Source: Candidatus Gastranaerophilales bacterium (GTDB lineage Bacteria; Cyanobacteriota; Vampirovibrionia; Gastranaerophilales; Gastranaerophilaceae). Taken from it: a stretch of DNA of 11,302 nucleotides. Shown one piece after another: positions 7,708 to 11,302 of this stretch. Within the stretch, counting starts at the first letter, position 1, and each line of letters begins with the position of its first letter. A program made the translations under genes and the position numbers. A model generated the notes under the pieces. It was not told the DNA's origin. It saw only the letters and a program-made list of their open reading frames with translations, and did not search any database. The DNA is taken from contig CALUUL010000055.1 of NCBI GenBank assembly GCA_944323945.1, positions 1-11,302 of the forward strand, given 5' to 3'.

Positions 7708-8506
7708 AGAAAAGTTTGATTTTGTTTGCTCTTTAGGTGGTAATTGTATGGCGGCTTCTCAACTGCAACAAAGAGGGCTAAGAACTTTTTCGCTTCCTTT
7801 TGATTGGCTTTTTTACAAAGACTCTACACCCATATATAGACTTATTGAATGTTTTAAAGATAACTTTCAACATTTTCTTTTAAAGGAAAATTTGCGAGAA
7901 TTACATGGTGATGAAATAACGGATGCGCACAACAACATGGTGCAGTATCAAGATACTTATACGGAAATATTTTTTTATAATCATTTTTCAAAAAAAATTG
8001 ATAATAACGGAGAGTTTAAAAAAGTAAAAGAAAAAATAACAAGGCGTATTGAGCGTTTTTTATATTTTTTGAACAAATCAAATAAAATTTTATTTATTTT
8101 TTCGCATCATTATAATTTTGAAAACAAACCATATATTGAACTATATAACTTTTTAAAAGAATTTTACCCTGATAAAGAAATTCACATTAGAGTAATTCAA
8201 TTTGGCACAAATGAACCTTCATTTGAATATGATGATGCAAGGTTAATGATTACTCGTATTAAAAGAGAGAATAATTATTATGATTTTACAAAAACCAATA
8301 TAGAATGGCAATTTTTAGATAACATTGAATGCGATTTATCAAAATTTGAAAACAATAAACCAAAATCAGCCATTCTAAAAATCCAAAAAATCAAAAAAGG
8401 AGTTTTCTTTTCATTATTCCCAAAAATAAACACATTAATATATTTTAAATTGTATTTATTCGGTTTGCGCATATTTTTTAGTTTCGGAAAAAATAGGGTT
8501 GAATAA
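7694..8506 (+). CDS. DUF1796 family putative papain-like cysteine peptidase
   Basis: This 270-residue protein carries the DUF1796 signature near its N-terminus: [20 protein letters not shown] at 11-30, with C18 as the candidate nucleophile, followed by LPFDWLF (34-40). Further family-like elements are FYNHF with H97 (94-98), the [16 protein letters not shown] block (111-126) and [11 protein letters not shown] (132-142). The family is annotated as papain-like from fold prediction. It is often found in surface-polysaccharide loci, and no reaction is established to my knowledge. The last 40 residues are basic and hydrophobic ([11 protein letters not shown] near 252-262) and may dock on the membrane. 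No signal peptide is present. The start overlaps fdtB by 14 bp, and the next glycosyltransferase begins 3 bases after its stop, so all three are probably co-transcribed. It may be a sugar-transferring or sugar-modifying enzyme rather than a protease. Confidence 0.78.
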   Translation: MDITKEKFDFVCSLGGNCMAASQLQQRGLRTFSLPFDWLFYKDSTPIYRLIECFKDNFQHFLLKENLRELHGDEITDAHNNMVQYQDTYTEIFFYNHFSKKIDNNGEFKKVKEKITRRIERFLYFLNKSNKILFIFSHHYNFENKPYIELYNFLKEFYPDKEIHIRVIQFGTNEPSFEYDDARLMITRIKRENNYYDFTKTNIEWQFLDNIECDLSKFENNKPKSAILKIQKIKKGVFFSLFPKINTLIYFKLYLFGLRIFFSFGKNRVE

Positions 8507-8508
8507 TA

Positions 8509-9468
8509 ATGCAAAAAGGATTAATTTCAGTTTTAATACCGTCATATAACCATGAAAATTATGTTCAAGAAACAATAAAATCTATCATTAATCAAACTTA
8601 TGAAAACATTGAACTAATTGTTATAGATGACGGCTCGAAAGACAACACTTATAAAAAAATTTTAGAATTAAAAGAAGAATGTAAAAAAAGGTTTAAAAGA
8701 GTTCATTTTGAAACAAAAGAAAATGAAGGAACTGTTGCTACTTTTAATAAATTAGTCTCGCTTGCAAAAGGCGAATATATTTATTTTATTGCATCTGATG
8801 ATATGATAGCGGATGTTGACGCCCTTAAAATTCAGGCAGAATTTTTAGATAGAAACAAAAAATATTGTTTAGTTGTTGGCGATAATCAATTTATTGATTC
8901 AAACAGCAAAGTTTGCTATTGGGATGAAGAACAAAATATTGTATATAATAAAAACGAAGCCCAATACTCTACGTTTGCAGTTTTTTTAAGTAGCACAATG
9001 CCTTTTTCTTTTGATTCAAAAAAATTTGGTCAGTACGAAACTTTTTATATATACAACTATATTCCAAATGGTTATTTAATAAGAAAAAGCATTTTTGATT
9101 TAATTCCAAAATTTACAAATGAAGCTCCATTGGAAGATTATTTTTTACATTTGCAATTGTCCAAATATGGCAAATATAAATTTATAAACAAAGTTTTGTT
9201 TTCATATAGATGGCATGGTGCTAATACCATGTCGGATGTTGACAAAGTTTCGAACTTGTACAAGCTTACAAGACAATATGAATTTGAAAAAAATATTCTC
9301 GATATTAATATAAAAAACACTCCAATTAATGTATTTCGGACAAAAATGTACGGTGCAAAATATTTTTCTTTTGGCATACCTTTTCTTTTCAATATAAACA
9401 AATTTAAAAACCATGCCGGAAATAAGACAAAAATTTTAACATTATTTGGAAAATCCTTTAGAATATAG
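8509..9468 (+). CDS. Family 2 glycosyltransferase (GT-A fold)
   Basis: This 319-residue protein is a standard GT2 enzyme. The domain starts at once: ISVLIPSYNHENYVQETIKS (6-25), ELIVIDDGSKDNT (35-47), ENEGTVATFN (71-80), LAKGEYIYFIASDDMI (85-100) with the SDD acidic motif, and an acceptor-side EDYFLHLQLSKYG with SYRWHGANTM further on. The C-terminus ends in a basic, hydrophobic tail (ILTLFGKSFRI), likely associating with the cytoplasmic face of the membrane. Donor and acceptor are unknown; as part of the fdtB operon it may transfer the 3-amino sugar. AGGG at 8495-8498 lies 10 nt before the ATG. The TAG at its end overlaps by 11 bp the broken frame on the other strand. No intrinsic terminator is visible after it. 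Confidence 0.88.
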   Translation: MQKGLISVLIPSYNHENYVQETIKSIINQTYENIELIVIDDGSKDNTYKKILELKEECKKRFKRVHFETKENEGTVATFNKLVSLAKGEYIYFIASDDMIADVDALKIQAEFLDRNKKYCLVVGDNQFIDSNSKVCYWDEEQNIVYNKNEAQYSTFAVFLSSTMPFSFDSKKFGQYETFYIYNYIPNGYLIRKSIFDLIPKFTNEAPLEDYFLHLQLSKYGKYKFINKVLFSYRWHGANTMSDVDKVSNLYKLTRQYEFEKNILDINIKNTPINVFRTKMYGAKYFSFGIPFLFNINKFKNHAGNKTKILTLFGKSFRI

Positions 9469-9880
9469 CTAAAGCACAAATATACTCCACAACCATATAA
9501 CATTTATTTTGCAATCTTGCATAATATTGCTTAGCATTACCAAATTTTCCAGTTTTTAAATAATACCAAAGTTTGAATTTATATTGCAATTTTCCATGCG
9601 GGGGCATTTGATAAGTCTGTCTTTTCAATATTTTTCTAAAATTGTTCAATATTAAAAGTTCTGTATCATCTTAAACATTAAAACGATTAGTTCTTACATT
9701 TTCATTATTTGAAAAAGCTTTTATAAAAGCTGGCAATTCTTTATCAAAGCCTATATTGTCACCAGATTTAAGACCATTATCTTTAAATTGTTATTGAGCT
9801 TCAGTAAATATGAAACACCGTAGTAATGGATTTTAAACATGAGAATGCGTTTCTATATTATACGCATCAAAGTTTTTCAT
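9458..9880 (-). pseudogene. Broken reading frame of unrecognised family, three in-frame TAA codons
   Basis: This fills the 468-bp stretch without an intact gene. Reading the minus strand from an ATG at 9880, one frame runs to a TAA at 9458-9460 and is interrupted only by TAA at 9833-9835, 9791-9793 and 9671-9673. Between the stops the translation looks protein-like: NPLLRCFIFTEA, then GLKSGDNIGFDKELPAFIKA, then DDTELLILNNFRKILKRQ and GKLQYKFKLWYYLKTGKF. No frameshift is needed. AAGG at 9893-9896 lies 12 nt before the ATG. The last uninterrupted part is about 71 codons. The frame follows the GT9 gene on the same strand after 56 bp, as a third operon member would. I do not recognise the family; the aromatic and basic C-terminus resembles those of glycan enzymes. 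It is most simply a decayed gene, perhaps also truncated at its 5' end. Confidence 0.5.
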
Positions 9881-9936
9881 TTGTTAATTACGCCTTATTT
9901 TTCCATTCTTATTGATAAATTTTACTACAGCACAAA

Positions 9937-11151
9937 TTAATTTGCAATGTCATTGATTATATTATCTAATGCGGCATATATATGCCTTTTGCTAATTCCT
10001 TTTAAATCTTGTTTTATTCTTAAATCCTCGCTCTCGCTTGGTACATAACTTTCATCCATTGCTTTTTCAATTGAAATTTTCGGATATAGGTAATAGTAAT
10101 TACCCATGTTGGGCTTTCCAAATAAAAATGCGTCACCTTCTTTTTTGTTTTTAAAATATTCTATTGTTTCTGCTGTCGGCGGGTAAACATTACAAAATAC
10201 AAGTGCGTTTTTAAGGTTGGCTGCATAGGCAAAATGTACTGCGCAAGTTTCGTTTGTGATTACAAGAAGTGCTTTATGAAAAATATAGGGCAAGTCTGAT
10301 AATTTATATTTTCCGCACAAATTTACCAAATATGATTTATTTAGATTATATCCCTTAAATAGTTCTTTATCTTGTTTACTGCCTATAATAACACATTTAA
10401 TTTCTTTTCCTGTTTTTTCTTTAATGTGTTTATGTATGTATTCAGCCACATCAAGAAAATATTCAAAGTCCATTCTTTTTTCTTTGTAGCTGGCAGACGG
10501 GAATAAGATTACATAAGGATAATTCAAATTCAGGTTTTTGTTATTGGGAAAATTATTCTCATTTATATTTAATGAGCAAGTTGTATATTGTTCTTTATAT
10601 TGTTCCCCTGTAATAAGGTTAGCAAATTGAACCGCACCAAGCGCATAGTTGTCATTTGTGCTAAATATTTCGGTGTAATTCTTGTTAAATTCATCTTCCT
10701 CATTTTTAGAAAATTGTTGAGCAAAATTTTTAAGTGCAAATTTATTTTTTGCATCAACAATTCTTGCAATTTCTTCTGCGGGCAGTTGCCTTAGGGTGTG
10801 ATAATTTATAAGATATTCAAAATGATATTTGTTTAGCTTGTATTTAAGCGATTTCAATACTAAAGAATTTGTTTGTTTTATGTCATAAAAGATGAATTCA
10901 TCTGCGTATTTTGAATCGAATTTTAACGCCAAATCTTTTACTGCAATATTTAATAGCACAACAATTTTATAATTTTTAAATTTTTTACTTTTTCTAATTA
11001 ATTCTAAAAAATTTCTGCTCATTAAATAGTCACCAATTAAATCAGTTCTGTATATTAATATCGTTTTGTCATTTTTATTAATTTTATTGATGACTACTTT
11101 TTTTATATTAATTGCGGCAATAAATTTTTGCAGTTCTCTTGTTAAACTCAC
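9937..11151 (-). CDS. GT9 (ADP-heptose:LPS heptosyltransferase-like) glycosyltransferase
   Basis: This 404-residue protein has the GT-B layout of family 9. In the N-terminal domain, TILIYRTDLIGDYLMSRNFLELIR (30-53) matches the family's first strand and loop, with D41 at the catalytic-base position. The C-terminal domain contains YVILFPSASYKEKRM (213-227), CVIIGSKQDKELF (253-265), LVNLCGKYKLSDLPYIF (275-291) and VITNETCAVHFAYA (297-310). The last corresponds to the family's NDTGxxH donor-site motif, altered to NETCAVH. It should transfer a heptose or another sugar from a nucleotide donor to a lipid-linked or core acceptor in the cytoplasm. The start is GTG at 11151, supported by a strong ribosome site at 11159-11164 and lying four bases after the WbsX stop. 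The first 25 or so residues are a basic extension. Confidence 0.82.
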   Translation of the reverse strand: MSLTRELQKFIAAINIKKVVINKINKNDKTILIYRTDLIGDYLMSRNFLELIRKSKKFKNYKIVVLLNIAVKDLALKFDSKYADEFIFYDIKQTNSLVLKSLKYKLNKYHFEYLINYHTLRQLPAEEIARIVDAKNKFALKNFAQQFSKNEEDEFNKNYTEIFSTNDNYALGAVQFANLITGEQYKEQYTTCSLNINENNFPNNKNLNLNYPYVILFPSASYKEKRMDFEYFLDVAEYIHKHIKEKTGKEIKCVIIGSKQDKELFKGYNLNKSYLVNLCGKYKLSDLPYIFHKALLVITNETCAVHFAYAANLKNALVFCNVYPPTAETIEYFKNKKEGDAFLFGKPNMGNYYYLYPKISIEKAMDESYVPSESEDLRIKQDLKGISKRHIYAALDNIINDIAN

Positions 11152-11155
11152 TAAC

Positions 11156-11302
11156 TTACCCCCTACTTTCTTCTAACACCTCTTTTGTAGCTTGAAGGTA
11201 GGCATAGCCATATTTTTGATCGGGTTCTAAATGCGCGCCTTCAGCCCATTCGTTCCAAGCGTTTATAAAAATAAATTGTTCGTCTTTATTGTTATTTTCT
11301 TT
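11156..11302 (-). CDS. WbsX-type glycosyltransferase / GH99-like protein, C-terminal fragment
   Basis: The last 48 codons of a gene that enters from beyond the right edge are visible, ending at TAA 11156-11158. The translation contains [19 protein letters not shown] (visible residues 10-28) followed by [18 protein letters not shown]. This NAWNEWxEG(A/S)xLEPD block with the following YGYAYL helix is the hallmark of the C-terminal end of WbsX-family proteins, a GH99-like TIM-barrel family annotated as lipopolysaccharide biosynthesis glycosyltransferases. It is too short for the ordinary gene scan but is clearly coding. It is followed by the GT9 gene after 4 bp, so the two are co-transcribed. 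The rest of the protein, several hundred residues in typical members, and any fused domain are outside the window. Confidence 0.85.
   Translation of the reverse strand, partial: KENNNKDEQFIFINAWNEWAEGAHLEPDQKYGYAYLQATKEVLEESRG
11159..11164 (-). promoter_or_regulatory. Ribosome binding site fixing the GTG start of the GT9 gene
   Basis: On the minus strand AGGGGG is followed by a 7-nt spacer and GTG at 11151-11149. The site overlaps the end of the WbsX coding sequence and makes the GTG start convincing. Confidence 0.65.

Noticed and set aside
9214..9231. Perfect 6-bp inverted repeat with a 6-nt loop (CATGGT...ACCATG)
   Set aside because: It sits in the coding sequence for the conserved WHGANTM segment of the GT2 and has no T-run, so it is not a terminator.
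9716..9731. Perfect 16-bp palindrome AGCTTTTATAAAAGCT
   Set aside because: It is explained by the codons for AFIKA in the broken minus-strand frame; there is no second copy or regulatory context.
9458..9880. Stop-codon recoding (TAA read as an amino acid) to explain the broken frame
   Set aside because: TAA is the normal terminator of most genes in the window, so reassigning it would run those genes into their neighbours.
1..11302. CRISPR arrays, transposons, tRNA or rRNA genes
   Set aside because: No regularly spaced repeats, transposase motifs, terminal inverted repeats or structured RNA signatures were seen on either strand.

Overview
The window is an AT-rich surface-glycan (O-antigen or capsule type) biosynthesis segment from a bacterium. 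Every recognisable gene belongs to nucleotide-sugar modification, acyl or methyl decoration, or glycosyl transfer. The dTDP-amino-sugar genes and the heptosyltransferase-like (GT9) gene suggest a Gram-negative, possibly host-associated, low-GC organism. The sequence does not fix the genus. The genetic code looks standard: TAA, TAG and TGA all end genes here. No RNA gene, CRISPR array, transposase or insertion sequence was seen.

Layout: four gene blocks alternate in strand. Block 1 (1-1978, +) holds the 3' part of an FdtA/QdtA-type dTDP-4-keto-6-deoxyglucose 3,4-ketoisomerase, a class I SAM methyltransferase and a FemAB/GNAT-like acyltransferase, with stop/start overlaps between neighbours. 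Block 2 (1968-6465, -) is, in order of transcription, a family 2 glycosyltransferase, a WecE-type 4-aminotransferase, a radical SAM protein with C-terminal cluster cysteines, a PglD/NeuD-like hexapeptide acyltransferase and a WbqC-family protein. Block 3 (6619-9468, +) holds an FdtB/QdtB-type 3-aminotransferase, a DUF1796 papain-like protein and a second family 2 glycosyltransferase. Block 4 (9458-11302, -) is the 3' end of a WbsX-type gene, a GT9 gene and a downstream reading frame broken by three TAA codons. Blocks 1/2 and 3/4 converge with 11-bp overlaps of gene ends. Blocks 2 and 3 diverge from a 153-bp spacer with a candidate promoter and a 6-bp tandem repeat.

How the genes may work together: dTDP-4-keto-6-deoxyglucose, made by RmlA/RmlB enzymes outside the window, could feed two branches. 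FdtA plus FdtB would give a dTDP-3-amino-3,6-dideoxyhexose (Fuc3N or Qui3N type). WecE would give a dTDP-4-amino-4,6-dideoxyhexose (Fuc4N type). The acyltransferases, methyltransferase and WbqC protein would decorate the amino groups, and the glycosyltransferases would build the repeat unit. The radical SAM enzyme next to the 4-aminotransferase is the part least explained by textbook pathways. It raises the possibility of a DesI/DesII-like deamination or another radical modification of the sugar. The broken frame at 9458-9880 suggests the locus is being remodelled.
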